Assembly: GCF_001854185.1 (NCBI RefSeq) | Contig: NZ_CP017603.1 | Location: 1,302,001 to 1,366,000, forward strand | DNA from: Clostridium formicaceticum | GTDB lineage: Bacteria; Bacillota; Clostridia; Peptostreptococcales; Natronincolaceae | Direction of reading: 5' to 3' | DNA: 64,000 bases | Shown: positions 36,038 to 46,077 of the stretch, one piece after another | How positions within the stretch are numbered: the first letter of the stretch is position 1 | Layout: every line of letters starts with the position of its first letter | The notes under the pieces: generated by a model | What the model saw: only the letters and a program-made list of their open reading frames with translations | What the model was told of the DNA's origin: nothing | Database searches by the model: none | Program-made: the position numbers and the translations under genes

Positions 36038-37171
36038 ATGAAAAAAAGAGCAGCGTCTATAATGATGGCTTCCCTTGTTCTGGCCTCTAGTTTTACTGTG
36101 TATGCTGACAGCGTATTGCAGCCAGACGTCACAAATATAGTAGAAAATGAGGCAGCCGTGGAAGAAGATGAGTCATTGGTATTGACCTATGAAGAGGCGC
36201 TAGACAAGGCATTAAAACAAAGTTATGATTATAAAAAACTAATAGAGACAATAGACCAGCTAGAAGAAATAAGAAAACAAGCTGCTACAGATCTAAGATA
36301 TATTCCCATAGGAGGGCAGGGGGATAGTCAAGCAGTAAGCCAGTTATTTGGGCTAAAGTCATCAGAAATCAACCTGCAAATGAGTAAGAGACAAGAAGAG
36401 ACATTGCAAGAAATGCTTTCTTTTAAAGTGAGAACAGAATACGATAATATTGTCAAAAAAACAAAAGAAATACAACTACAAGGTGAAATCATCAGTAATA
36501 CAGAAAAGCAGCTAAAACAGTTGAATAAAAAATCTCAACTAGGCACTGCCAGTACCTATGAATATCAAGTTCAGCTAAATAAATACAATGAAGAACTACA
36601 AAAGAAGCGAACCTTAGAAAAAGAACTAGAGGACACTTATTTAAAGCTTAATGCTACGATGGGTGTCGATAAGGATGAGCGGTACGATGTAGTTTTAGAT
36701 AGAGAAATTGAATGGATGGAAGAAGTAGACCTAAATACGCATATCAGAAGAATGCAAAGTCAGCATCCTTCTGTTTGGAATCAAGAACAACAGATTAGAA
36801 TGAATCAGTTAGATGTGGAATTACATATATTTAATGTGGGCGGCACGCCTTACGAAGCTAAACAGGCAGAAACTAGAAAATCACAAATAGAATTAGCCTC
36901 CCTAAAAGACAATATTCAACAATCCATCAACAATACCTATAATCAAATGCAGCAGTTGGAAAGCCAATATAAGATGATGGAGGTTATGTTAGAAAAAGCT
37001 GAAAAGGATTTAAACATAGTTCAATTACGATATGATGTGGGGATGGCTGTTGCTTTAGATGTGGAAATGGCAGAACTGGCGGTAACAAGCATCAAAAATC
37101 AAATGGAGACGATACTTATATCCTATGAACAATTAAGAATGATTTTTGAGAAACCATGGCTTATGGGATGA
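36038..37171 (+). CDS. TolC/outer-membrane-efflux-like secreted coiled-coil protein
   Basis: 377 residues with a signal peptide (KKRAASIMMASLVLASSFTV). Resembles the TolC/OEP family (COG1538): LTYEEALDKALKQSYDYKKL at the start, long paired coiled coils, LQLSKLGTAS-like KKSQLGTASTYEYQVQLNKY, and LRYDVGMAVALDVEMAE near the end. Two OEP repeats are recognisable. The host appears monoderm, so it cannot be a classical outer-membrane duct. Such proteins do occur in Gram-positive clostridia with unknown role. An RND-type adaptor lies at the end of this window but is not adjacent. Confidence 0.7.
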   Translation: MKKRAASIMMASLVLASSFTVYADSVLQPDVTNIVENEAAVEEDESLVLTYEEALDKALKQSYDYKKLIETIDQLEEIRKQAATDLRYIPIGGQGDSQAVSQLFGLKSSEINLQMSKRQEETLQEMLSFKVRTEYDNIVKKTKEIQLQGEIISNTEKQLKQLNKKSQLGTASTYEYQVQLNKYNEELQKKRTLEKELEDTYLKLNATMGVDKDERYDVVLDREIEWMEEVDLNTHIRRMQSQHPSVWNQEQQIRMNQLDVELHIFNVGGTPYEAKQAETRKSQIELASLKDNIQQSINNTYNQMQQLESQYKMMEVMLEKAEKDLNIVQLRYDVGMAVALDVEMAELAVTSIKNQMETILISYEQLRMIFEKPWLMG

Positions 37172-37235
37172 TGAAAGCTGCGTAGAAAAATAATTGATTT
37201 TCAGAAAAATATCAATAGAGACTACCTAATTCATC

Positions 37236-37262
37236 AAGCTATCGACAGCATCGATAGCTTTT
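37236..37262 (+). terminator. Terminator after the TolC-like gene
   Basis: AAGCTATCGA/TCGATAGCTT with CAGCA loop; short T tail (TTTTC). Confidence 0.75.
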
Positions 37263-37421
37263 CTCATGAAGAAACTAAAAGAAAGAACATAGATATAAAA
37301 AAAGATACGCTAGCTACAAGAATATATGCTTTTGTGATGAGAGACTCTTGAAACTTATTAGGAAATAGCATATTATATGTCTTAAAGAGATGTTTTTCAA
37401 TAGGAGGTACAAGTAAGCGTT

Positions 37422-39935
37422 ATGAAAAAAACAAGGGTATATATCTTAGCTGGTATCTTGATTATAATAATTATCGGGTCACTTGCTTTTCTGCCTAACT
37501 TAAAAGTGCAGGGTACATTATTTATTAATGAAGTGATGTCCTCCAACGGTGATACCATAAAAGATGCAGACGGAGATTATGAAGATTGGATAGAAATCTA
37601 TAATGCAGGAGATAAAAGAATCAACTTAAATGGTTATTGCCTATCAGATAATCCTAACAAACTAGCTAAGTGGAGATTTCCTAAAATCATCTTAGAGCCA
37701 GGAGAACACTTATTGGTCTGGGCCTCAGGAAAGAATAAAATAGGAAAAAACGGAGAACTCCACACGAATTTTAGCATAAATTCCGGGGGAGAGCCAATTT
37801 TTCTTACGGCACCCAATGGCAAAACCATTATTGATACAGTAGATGTTATAGCCATCCCAAGAGATCGATCCTATGGACGAATAGGAGATGGTGCTGAAGA
37901 ATGGCGTTTTTTTGATAAACCTACTCCTGGTGCTTCTAATAATAGTATAGAAGCCTACGAGAAAGTTTTAAACCCTCCTGTTTTTTCTCATGTAGGGGGA
38001 TTTTATAAAGAAAATCTTATACTGGAATTAGACGTAGAGGATGAAGGTATGATTTATTATACATTGGACGGTTCGGAACCTACGGAGGAATCGTTTATCT
38101 ATAAAGAGCCGATAAAGATAGATAGACAAGCTGTTCCTGCTAATGCACCTACGCAGAAAATAACAGCAGAAACCTCGCCAGAATCTCCCATTACCTTTAT
38201 TGAAACTGCATCTGAAGAACTTTATGAAGGATGGGGATATCAAAGATATCGCTGGAATCCTCCTAGTGACAGTTCTATGAAGGCTGTTGTTGTTAGGGCA
38301 AAAACCTTTCAAGAAGGAGCCTTACCTAGTGAAATAGCCACCCATACCTACTTTATAGATGAAAACATTGAGGGCCGATTTGATCTTCCGATCATTTCCA
38401 TAGCTACAGATATAGAAAACTTTTTTGGCTATGAAGAAGGAATTTACCTACCGGGCAAAGTTTTTGACGAATGGAGAAAAGAAAATCCAGAAGAAAAGGT
38501 GTTAGGTAATGTTCCAGCCAATTACAATGCGAAAGGTATAGAAGGGGAGAAACCTATTCATATAGAGTTTTTTGAAAAAGATGGTAGGCTAGGTTTTTCA
38601 CAGGAAGCAGGGGTAAGAATTCATGGAGGCTTTACAAGGGCATGGGCTCAAAAAACATTAAGAATTTATGCTAAAAGAGACTATGATGAAGAAAGTTATT
38701 TTAACTACGAAATTTTCCCAGGACTTAAAAAATCCAGCGGTAATGGAACTTTACAGCAATTTAAACGTCTAATATTAAGAAATTCTGGGAATGACTGGAC
38801 CTATACTTTGTTTAGAGATGCATTAATTCAAGAGTTAGTAAGAGATTTCAAAATAGACACCCAAGCTTATCGACCAGCAGTGGTTTATATCAATGGAGAA
38901 TATTGGGGAATCCACAACATTCGAGAACGTTATGATCAACATTATTTGGAAACAAACTACGATTTAGATAGAAATAATGTAGCTATTATAGATATAGGGG
39001 AACTAGAACAGTTAAAACAAGAAGAAGCACCAGATATAGAGCATTATTTACACATGATTAACTATCTTGAAGAGCAAGATATCACCTTAGAAGAAAATTA
39101 TGAATATGTAAAAACCTTGATGGACATGGAAAACTTCATAGATTATCAAATCGCTGGTATCTATGTTGCTAATACCGATTGGATAGGGAACAATTTGCAG
39201 TTTTGGAGGTTAAAAACAGATGGTTATCAGCCGGAGGCACCTTATGGACAAGATGGAAGATGGCGATGGATGCTGTTTGATACAGATTATGGTTTCGATT
39301 TAGATAATTATGGGATGTATGCCCATAACACATTGGCGTGGGCTACTGCAGAAGAAGGAACCGAGAGAAACGAACCACAATATACTTTTCTGTTAAGAAC
39401 CTTACTGAAAAATCAGGATTTTCAAAATCAATTCATCAATCGTTTTGCAGATACAATCAACACCAATTTTAGGCCCAGTGATGTTCTTGGAAAGATAGAA
39501 GAGATGCAAACTGTATTGCAACATGAAATGACTTATAACATTAAACGATGGGTAAACTTTGGTAGTATAGAGGAGTGGTATGACAATATTGAAGTGATGA
39601 AAAATTTTGCAAAGCATCGTCCACAGTATATGTGGCAATACATTACAGAACAGTTTGATTTAAGTGGCACAGCGAATCTTACTGTAGGCTTACCCAACCT
39701 GCAAGAAGGAACAGTAAAAATCAATACAATCATCATTGATGAAAAAACTCCGGGGTTAAATAGCAATAATATGTGGCAAGGGGTATATTTCCAGGATGTA
39801 CCGATAGAAGTTACCGCTATAGCAAAACCAGGTTATCGCTTTAGCGGCTGGGAGGAAATAGGGAATGAAGAAGCTTCTCTAAGCATGACATTGTATCAAG
39901 ACATGACATTAACGCCTATTTTTTTAAAAGAGTAA
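37422..39935 (+). CDS. Membrane-anchored lamin-tail / CotH kinase-like protein
   Basis: 837 residues. N-terminal membrane segment (YILAGILIIIIIGSLAFLP), then a lamin-tail domain (30-150, FINEVMSSNGDTIKDADGDY). A chitobiase-type beta domain follows (180-225, YYTLDGSEPTEE), then the CotH domain (about 320-640). CotH proteins are atypical protein kinases of spore coats. Conserved elements here are GVRIHGGFTRAWAQKTLRIY near 400, NIRERYDQHYLETNY near 500 and LFDTDYGFDLDNYG near 620, the last a likely metal-binding site. The C-terminus (GYRFSGWEE, MTLTPIF) is an InlB-like B repeat. AGGAGG lies about 13 bp before ATG. Whether it phosphorylates surface proteins is unknown. Confidence 0.85.
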   Translation: MKKTRVYILAGILIIIIIGSLAFLPNLKVQGTLFINEVMSSNGDTIKDADGDYEDWIEIYNAGDKRINLNGYCLSDNPNKLAKWRFPKIILEPGEHLLVWASGKNKIGKNGELHTNFSINSGGEPIFLTAPNGKTIIDTVDVIAIPRDRSYGRIGDGAEEWRFFDKPTPGASNNSIEAYEKVLNPPVFSHVGGFYKENLILELDVEDEGMIYYTLDGSEPTEESFIYKEPIKIDRQAVPANAPTQKITAETSPESPITFIETASEELYEGWGYQRYRWNPPSDSSMKAVVVRAKTFQEGALPSEIATHTYFIDENIEGRFDLPIISIATDIENFFGYEEGIYLPGKVFDEWRKENPEEKVLGNVPANYNAKGIEGEKPIHIEFFEKDGRLGFSQEAGVRIHGGFTRAWAQKTLRIYAKRDYDEESYFNYEIFPGLKKSSGNGTLQQFKRLILRNSGNDWTYTLFRDALIQELVRDFKIDTQAYRPAVVYINGEYWGIHNIRERYDQHYLETNYDLDRNNVAIIDIGELEQLKQEEAPDIEHYLHMINYLEEQDITLEENYEYVKTLMDMENFIDYQIAGIYVANTDWIGNNLQFWRLKTDGYQPEAPYGQDGRWRWMLFDTDYGFDLDNYGMYAHNTLAWATAEEGTERNEPQYTFLLRTLLKNQDFQNQFINRFADTINTNFRPSDVLGKIEEMQTVLQHEMTYNIKRWVNFGSIEEWYDNIEVMKNFAKHRPQYMWQYITEQFDLSGTANLTVGLPNLQEGTVKINTIIIDEKTPGLNSNNMWQGVYFQDVPIEVTAIAKPGYRFSGWEEIGNEEASLSMTLYQDMTLTPIFLKE

Positions 39936-39981
39936 AAGGAAGTGGAGAATATAATAAAAAAAGAGGAATGGTGCTACCTTG

Positions 39982-40019
39982 TGAACGGAGTCATGGGGAC
40001 TGTCCCCGTGGCGTAGTGG
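39982..40019. repeat. REP-like element, short form (copy 7)
   Basis: GAACGGAGTCATGGGGACTG then TCCCCGTGGCGTAGTGG; core palindrome GGGGAC-T-GTCCCC. CCTGTCCATGACGC at 40031-40044 may be a decayed remnant of a second piece. Confidence 0.7.
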
Positions 40020-40130
40020 CATACAGAGAACCTGTCCATGACGCAACAGAAATATTTAAAGAGGACTGCATAGATAATACTACCTATCCATGAAATTTTT
40101 ACACAAACAGAGAGGATTTTACGGAAAAAT

Positions 40131-40147
40131 ATAGAATACTATTCTAT
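40131..40147 (+). promoter_or_regulatory. Small perfect inverted repeat before an SLH gene
   Basis: ATAGAATA-C-TATTCTAT, 8+1+8, 31 bp before the ATG at 40179. Size and symmetry fit a repressor operator; unproven. Confidence 0.35.
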
Positions 40148-40178
40148 AGAATCTAAAAACAAGGGGGATAAAGGACAA

Positions 40179-42065
40179 ATGAAAAGCTTCAAAAGAATCT
40201 TTATAGTAATGATGATCCTAGCAATGTTTATGACCACAGCTATGACTAGCTTTGCTGCGATAGCCTTTACTGATGTAAGTACAAACTATTGGGGAAGACC
40301 GCATATTGAGAAGATGGCAGACAACAGTATTGTAAGTGGCATGATGGAAAATGGAAAACTTGTATTTAAACCAGAGGCCTTTGTCAGTAGGGTACAAGCT
40401 CTTCAAATGATATTTAGAACCCTAAGAGCTACTGATAGGCTGCAATCTACAGCGAACTTTACCAATAAATATGAAGATGTAATGGCATCCTATAATATTC
40501 CTGAATGGGCCTATGAGGCAGTGGCCTATGCGTTGGAATATGAAATTTTAACCGGCAACGAACTTGCCAACTTAATGAAGGATGAGCAGCAGGTGAGTGC
40601 CACAAGACAACAGGTGGCAGTTTACTTAGGAAAAGCGATAGATACTGATCCTCAAGGCAGTGCGGTTTCTTCCATAAATTTTGTTGATAGAGAGCTCATT
40701 GATGCTGTAGCAATGCCTTATGTGGAGTTGTTGGTAACAAATAATATCATTTCAGGAGATGACAAAAACTACTTCAACCCAAGAAATACCATTACTAGAG
40801 CGCAAATGGCTGCGATCTGTTCTAAAGCCTTTGATTATTTAGAAGAGGAAGCGGATATTATCGTGGAGATACCTGTAAATGACCCTGTAGAAGAGGAAAA
40901 AACTGAAACAAAAATAGCTACAATCATTGATATAAGAAATGATAATATCTTTGTTAGAGACAATAATGATAATGTAGATGTTTATACAATAGAAAATAAC
41001 ACAGAATTTTTCCTTAATGGATCAAAAACTACTAGAAATAATGTGACAAAAGATAGAAGAGCTCATTTTACCTTCAATCAAGAAAAAAAGTTAATAAAAA
41101 TTGAAATAAATCCTTCAGAGGATAAGTACGAAGGCTTTATTGACAAAATCAATAGAGGAGACAGTTATGATTCAATAACTGTTCGAGGTGATTATGGTTA
41201 CACCAGTACTAGAACTTTTAGGCTTTCTGAAAATACAGAAATCAGGTACGAAAATAAATCTGCCCATATAAGAGATTTAAGTACGGGTGATCAAATTAGC
41301 GTAGTATATGAGGGAGATAGAGCAGTGAGAATAGAGGCTTATTCTCCAATGGACGAGTTGGTAGGTATATTAGAGGCCAGCATCAGTTATACTAGATACC
41401 CCTTTACAATGCAGGTAAGAACTGCAGGTAATCAGGTGAGGGAGCTAGAAATTAGTGACGGTGTAAGAGTAAGAAAAGATGATAAGACAAAGGAATTAAC
41501 AGATTTATCTAGGGGAGATATTGTAAGTCTTCAGATCAATGGCAATCGTGTAACCCGTATTGATGCTATTAGCGTCAGCGGTACGCAAAAGGATGATAAA
41601 GGTGTGGTTCAATCTATTATCTTGGGTAATCCAAATAAAATTACCATTGTAAATGAAGATAATGATGAGTTTACTTATGACATTGATAACAACGTAACCA
41701 TCTATATAGATGATACAAGATCTAACTTGTATGATCTAAGAGTGGGTTATGAAGTAGAATTAGAGATAGAAAACAATCGCGTCATAGCTATTGAAGCAGA
41801 TAAAGTAGAACAAAGAAACTCTTTAACTGGAGAGATTGTCAGTGTTCATGACAGCATCAACAGAATTGTATTAAAAGTCTTTAATGATACATCTAAGAGA
41901 TATGAAGATATACCAGTGTATATAAATAAAAACACCAATATCATTGATGAAAAAGGAAAGTCAATTGATATGGGGTATCTAGATAGAAGAGATGAGGTCT
42001 TTGTTTCAGGCAAATATGAAGAAGATGTGTTTGTAGCAACAAGAATTATTATATTGAATAATTAA
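40179..42065 (+). CDS. SLH-domain surface protein with five beta modules
   Basis: 628 residues with a signal peptide (MKSFKRIFIVMMILAMFMTT). Three SLH-type domains occupy residues 28-225 (AFTDVSTNYWGRPHIEKMAD, then a middle degenerate one, then the segment ending NTITRAQMAAICSKAFDYL). An acidic linker leads to five modules of about 70 residues. They start near KIATIIDIRNDNIFVRDNND, YEGFIDKINRGDSYDSITV, LVGILEASISYTRYPFTMQV, DDKGVVQSIILGNPNKITIV and LTGEIVSVHDSINRIVLKVF. The same module type is in the 25416-28217 protein. No enzyme domain. Probably a wall-anchored structural protein. Confidence 0.85.
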   Translation: MKSFKRIFIVMMILAMFMTTAMTSFAAIAFTDVSTNYWGRPHIEKMADNSIVSGMMENGKLVFKPEAFVSRVQALQMIFRTLRATDRLQSTANFTNKYEDVMASYNIPEWAYEAVAYALEYEILTGNELANLMKDEQQVSATRQQVAVYLGKAIDTDPQGSAVSSINFVDRELIDAVAMPYVELLVTNNIISGDDKNYFNPRNTITRAQMAAICSKAFDYLEEEADIIVEIPVNDPVEEEKTETKIATIIDIRNDNIFVRDNNDNVDVYTIENNTEFFLNGSKTTRNNVTKDRRAHFTFNQEKKLIKIEINPSEDKYEGFIDKINRGDSYDSITVRGDYGYTSTRTFRLSENTEIRYENKSAHIRDLSTGDQISVVYEGDRAVRIEAYSPMDELVGILEASISYTRYPFTMQVRTAGNQVRELEISDGVRVRKDDKTKELTDLSRGDIVSLQINGNRVTRIDAISVSGTQKDDKGVVQSIILGNPNKITIVNEDNDEFTYDIDNNVTIYIDDTRSNLYDLRVGYEVELEIENNRVIAIEADKVEQRNSLTGEIVSVHDSINRIVLKVFNDTSKRYEDIPVYINKNTNIIDEKGKSIDMGYLDRRDEVFVSGKYEEDVFVATRIIILNN

Positions 42066-42090
42066 TAAAAAAACTAAATGATGAGAACAA

Positions 42091-42123
42091 AAAAAGTGAA
42101 GAATTCATTTCTTCACTTTTTTG
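42091..42123 (+). terminator. Terminator after the SLH gene
   Basis: AAAAAGTGAAG/CTTCACTTTTT (extendable to AAGTGAAGAA/TTCTTCACTT with a TTCAT loop) and a T-run. Confidence 0.88.
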
Positions 42124-42266
42124 TTTTTGTTACAAAATTCTTACAAATTATTGGAAACACCAAGATTTTTCGGTGAAAATGTTGTTATTCGTAGCAATTT
42201 CATATAAAATGTAAAAGGAAGGTCTGTAGTAAAAGTTTTATTTAATTTCTTAGAGCAAGAGGTGCG

Positions 42267-44411
42267 ATGATGAAGACAAAAAGTGTTAAAAAGGTACATA
42301 CCATAGAAACGCAGAGCTTTGAAGTACTATTATTGAGCTGTATTATATTCTTTCTCCCCTTCTTTAGAGGGCTTTTTTTTGAGAAGGAGTTTTATGTTGG
42401 CAGTCTATTGATGGCTCTTTTAGTTATAGGAACTCTAGTAAAAAATAGCATAGCGAAAGAAAAGATAACTTTTTCTACAATGATAGAGTATTTAACTGCA
42501 GCTTTAGCTTTATTATACATTTTGAGTTTTCCATTAGCTGTAAACAAGTACTTAGCTGCTTTTGAAACAATAAAAACCTTGACATATTTTTCGGCGTTTT
42601 TAATAGCAGCAAATCAGATTAGGAAAAAAGAAGATATCAGTACAATTACCTGGACGATTTTGTTGAGCAGTGCAACTGTAGCTATAATAGGATTTGGTGC
42701 AGCCTTTGGTAGTTTCACCTATCAAGACGCCTATGGGGCTGGAATGATTAGTTCCACCTTTCAGTACCACAATACATTTGGAGCCTTCATGTTAGCCACA
42801 CTTTTTTTAGCCGCAGGAGAAATTGTAAGCAATCAGGGTTGGAAACGATACAGTGCCACAGCTATAGGCTATCTTCTATTTATGGGATTGGTTTTTTCCT
42901 ACTCAAGAGGAGCGTGGCTTTTAGTTCCCGTGGTGGGTTTAGCCTTTTTCTTAATGCTAAAGCAGGAAGCATTAAAGACTGTGGTATTAAGTCTTATAGC
43001 GATTCTTCTATCTTTTGCTATGACGATAAGCTTTCTCTATAAAGCGGTACATACATCGAATGGATTAATAGGTTGGACACTGCTTATAGGAGGCAGCTGT
43101 TTAGCTGCTGGGATTGGCTTTGCTTTTAATAAATATATTGCTGCTTCTTTTGAAAAATATATTACAAAAAGGAAGTTTATTATAGGTATGTTGATAATCG
43201 GTATTTTCAGCATTGTCTTATTAACCAATGGTTATGTTCTAAGACACCTGCCAGAAACAGTAGCGGACAGAGTTTCAACAATTAATGCTAGGACCTTTAC
43301 TGTTGTAGAAAGAGGCGTGTTTTACTCAGACGCATCAGGTCTAATAAAAGACTACCCTATCCTAGGAACTGGTGGAGGAGGATGGGCTACTTTATATGGT
43401 ACCTATAAGACCTATGACTATACAACCACAGAGGTACACAACTATGTAATGCAGACATGGATTGAGATGGGGACGGTGGGTGTACTCTTATTAATAGGTA
43501 TTTATGTATCTTTTGTATGGATAGGCTTTAAGCTTGTAAAAAATGTAGAGGATGGCGCTTTATCTAGTAAATTGCTAGGGGTCATCTGTGCAATACTTGC
43601 GATGATTTCTCATAACTTTATCGATTTTAATATGTCATTGGGAGCTTTTGCTATTGTGTTTTGGCTTCTGTTAGGGGTTGTTGCAGCAGCTTATAAAAAT
43701 TATGATACTACAGAAAAAAAATTAAATATCAGGCTAAATATACCTAATGCACCTTTTCTTTTATTAGCAGCACTGCTTTTTATTTCCTCTTTAACCTTTA
43801 ACTTAAGTATTTCCAATGCAGCAAGGGCTGAGACACTAATAAATGAAGGCTATTATTATGAAGCCATAGAGCATTTTGAAAGTGCAGCTAAACAAAATCC
43901 TTATAATGCCGACTATCTGTTGGACTTAGCTAATCTGCAGCTGCTTATAGGTGCGAATGTAGAGGATGAGACATTAATAGAAGCATCAAAAGAAAACATG
44001 GAGAAGGCTTTAGATAGAAATGATAGAGACTTTGGAGTGTTACAAAATGCTATAACTTACTATATCAATATAGAAGACTATGATGCAGTCAATAAATTGT
44101 TGGAAAAGCTGATAATGTATCATCCCTTAAGTGATCATACCTATAATTTTGCTGTGGAGGCATATGATTTTATGGCAAATGATTTAATGCAAAAGGGTGA
44201 GGGAGAAGAGGCACAGAAATACTTTGAGAAGATATTGATGTTACAAGATAAAATTGAGGGAATTAGCTTGCTACTTGCAGAAAGAAGAGAAAACTTGTTG
44301 CAGGATGTCACAGATATTCCAGAATGGTATATAGATCAACGATTTAGAATTAATTTAGAGGGCAGCACGCTAGAAAAAATTAATTTCGCCAGGAGTGTTG
44401 TTGATCGGTAA
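42267..44411 (+). CDS. O-antigen ligase/polymerase-family membrane protein with C-terminal TPR region
   Basis: 714 residues. About twelve membrane segments span 20-500. The Wzy_C/O-antigen ligase region carries FSYSRGAWLLVPVVGLAFFL, and a large outside loop near residues 335-395 contains DYPILGTGGGGWATLYGTY and TEVHNYVMQTWIEMG; the loop His/Arg are typical of the family. A TPR-like segment follows (residues 515-640, EALINEGYYYEAIEHF type repeats). Such proteins transfer or polymerise lipid-linked glycans, including protein O-glycosylation. Being first in the glycan cluster, it is the likely step attaching the finished chain (inference). Confidence 0.8.
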   Translation: MMKTKSVKKVHTIETQSFEVLLLSCIIFFLPFFRGLFFEKEFYVGSLLMALLVIGTLVKNSIAKEKITFSTMIEYLTAALALLYILSFPLAVNKYLAAFETIKTLTYFSAFLIAANQIRKKEDISTITWTILLSSATVAIIGFGAAFGSFTYQDAYGAGMISSTFQYHNTFGAFMLATLFLAAGEIVSNQGWKRYSATAIGYLLFMGLVFSYSRGAWLLVPVVGLAFFLMLKQEALKTVVLSLIAILLSFAMTISFLYKAVHTSNGLIGWTLLIGGSCLAAGIGFAFNKYIAASFEKYITKRKFIIGMLIIGIFSIVLLTNGYVLRHLPETVADRVSTINARTFTVVERGVFYSDASGLIKDYPILGTGGGGWATLYGTYKTYDYTTTEVHNYVMQTWIEMGTVGVLLLIGIYVSFVWIGFKLVKNVEDGALSSKLLGVICAILAMISHNFIDFNMSLGAFAIVFWLLLGVVAAAYKNYDTTEKKLNIRLNIPNAPFLLLAALLFISSLTFNLSISNAARAETLINEGYYYEAIEHFESAAKQNPYNADYLLDLANLQLLIGANVEDETLIEASKENMEKALDRNDRDFGVLQNAITYYINIEDYDAVNKLLEKLIMYHPLSDHTYNFAVEAYDFMANDLMQKGEGEEAQKYFEKILMLQDKIEGISLLLAERRENLLQDVTDIPEWYIDQRFRINLEGSTLEKINFARSVVDR

Positions 44412-44511
44412 ATACTACCGCTTAAGCCACAACTCTACAGGAGAGGTTACAATTAACTACAGGAATTTCTAAAAGAAAATCGAATACTTAATCATGAAAT
44501 AAACTTTTTAA

Positions 44512-44540
44512 TTGAATATGCTAGGAATAGTTTCAATAAT
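44512..44540 (+). promoter_or_regulatory. Candidate promoter of the rml/wz operon
   Basis: TTGAAT (44512-44517), 17 bp, AATAAT (44535-44540), 46 bp before rmlA. Genes from rmlA to the 1141-aa enzyme run almost without gaps behind it. Confidence 0.5.
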
Positions 44541-44586
44541 ACAACGATAAATAATAAAAATGTTAATGAAAAGGAGATTTCTAATC

Positions 44587-45501
44587 ATGAAAGGGATCAT
44601 TTTAGCGGGAGGGTCAGGTACAAGACTATATCCTATCACTCGTTCTATATCAAAACAATTATTACCTATATATGATAAACCAATGATTTATTATCCTTTA
44701 TCTGTATTAATGCTGGCGGGTATAAGAGATATTTTAGTAATATCTACGCCAAGAGATATAGGTGCCTATGAAGAATTATTAGGAACTGGAGAACAAATGG
44801 GTGTGAATATTTCCTACGCCATTCAAGATAAGCCCAGAGGACTTGCAGACGCTTTTATTGTAGGGGAGGCATTCATAGGTAATGACAATGTTGCTCTAAT
44901 ACTAGGGGACAACATTTTTTATGGGCAAGGTTTTACACAGATTTTGAAAAGAACGGTTGACCGCAAGGAAGGGGCTACTATATTCGGCTACTATGTAAAT
45001 AATCCAGTTGAATTTGGTGTAGTAGAGTTCGATGAAGACAATAATGTGATATCCATAGAAGAGAAGCCTAAGAAGCCTAAATCCAATTACGCAGTGCCAG
45101 GATTATACTTCTATGATAATAATGTAGTGGAGATCGCTAAAAATGTAAAACCATCAGCTAGAGGAGAAATTGAAATTACTTCCATTAACAATGAATATTT
45201 AAGAAGAGGTAAACTGAAGGTTGAGTTATTTGGTAGAGGTATGGCATGGCTGGATACAGGTACCCATAGCGGACTTTTAGAAGCAAGTAATTTTGTTGAA
45301 GCTATACAGAAAAGACAAGGTCTTTATATTGCGTGTATTGAAGAAATAGCCTATAGAAAAGGTTATATTTCTAAAGAAGAGCTGCTAAAAACAGCGGAAA
45401 CATTAGAAAAAACAGAGTATGGACAATATTTGTATAGCTTAATCGGCGATGTAAAAGTAGAGCGTGTACGTGTAGAAGAAGCGTTAGCAAAAAGTGTGTA
45501 G
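44587..45501 (+). CDS. rfbA: Glucose-1-phosphate thymidylyltransferase
   Basis: First step of dTDP-L-rhamnose synthesis: dTTP + glucose-1-P to dTDP-glucose. 304 residues. Nucleotidyltransferase signature [16 protein letters not shown], then [43 protein letters not shown] and [14 protein letters not shown]. The frame opens at 44560, but AAAAGGAG (44570-44577) fits the ATG at 44587, which is the conserved start. First of rmlA-C-B. Confidence 0.96.
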   Translation: MKGIILAGGSGTRLYPITRSISKQLLPIYDKPMIYYPLSVLMLAGIRDILVISTPRDIGAYEELLGTGEQMGVNISYAIQDKPRGLADAFIVGEAFIGNDNVALILGDNIFYGQGFTQILKRTVDRKEGATIFGYYVNNPVEFGVVEFDEDNNVISIEEKPKKPKSNYAVPGLYFYDNNVVEIAKNVKPSARGEIEITSINNEYLRRGKLKVELFGRGMAWLDTGTHSGLLEASNFVEAIQKRQGLYIACIEEIAYRKGYISKEELLKTAETLEKTEYGQYLYSLIGDVKVERVRVEEALAKSV

Positions 45502-45510
45502 GGAGGATTT

Positions 45511-46062
45511 ATGGGAAAATTTCATTTTATCAAAACTGAGATTGAAGACTTATACATTATTGAACCAACAGTGTATGGTGACAATAGAGGGTATTTTATG
45601 GAAACCTATAACTACCAGGACTTTAAGGCTGCTGGTCTAGACATGGTCTTTGTACAAGATAACCAGTCCAAGTCAATAAAAGGAGTCTTAAGGGGTCTTC
45701 ACTTTCAATACACTTATCCTCAAGGAAAGTTAGTAAGGGTAACTAGAGGAGAAGTCTTTGATGTAGCAGTAGATATTAGAAAAGGATCACCAACCTTTGG
45801 GAAGTGGCAAGGGGTTATTCTTTCGGAGGAAAATAAGAAGCAGTTTTATGTGCCAGAAGGTTTTGCCCATGGATTTTTAGTACTTTCTGATGAAGCAGAG
45901 TTTGTGTATAAGTGCACGGACTATTATCATCCTGAAGATGAGGGCGGTATATTGTGGAATGATGCTGATATAGCCATAAGTTGGCCGATAGAAGAGGTTG
46001 AGCAGATAATTTTATCAGAAAAAGATAAGAAATGGAAGGGTATAAGAGAAACTTTTAAATAA
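45511..46062 (+). CDS. rfbC: dTDP-4-dehydrorhamnose 3,5-epimerase
   Basis: Third step of dTDP-rhamnose synthesis. 183 residues, cupin fold. Conserved SKSIKGVLRGLHFQYTYPQG (with the catalytic His), GEVFDVAVDIRKGSPTFGKW, VPEGFAHGFLVLSDEAEFVY and WNDADIAISWP. ATG 9 bp after rmlA with GGGAGG upstream. Confidence 0.96.
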   Translation: MGKFHFIKTEIEDLYIIEPTVYGDNRGYFMETYNYQDFKAAGLDMVFVQDNQSKSIKGVLRGLHFQYTYPQGKLVRVTRGEVFDVAVDIRKGSPTFGKWQGVILSEENKKQFYVPEGFAHGFLVLSDEAEFVYKCTDYYHPEDEGGILWNDADIAISWPIEEVEQIILSEKDKKWKGIRETFK

Positions 46063-46077
46063 ACGGAGGACAAGGTG

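Noticed and set aside
37172-37348. Open frame in phase with the TolC-like gene after its two stop codons (KLRRKIIDFQKNINRDYLIH and on).
   Set aside because: No start codon near its beginning, and a terminator hairpin lies inside it. May be a remnant, not callable.
44430-44586. Open frame before rmlA (LQEFLKENRILNHEINFLIE and on).
   Set aside because: No start codon in frame; it runs into rmlA in another phase and overlaps the likely promoter.
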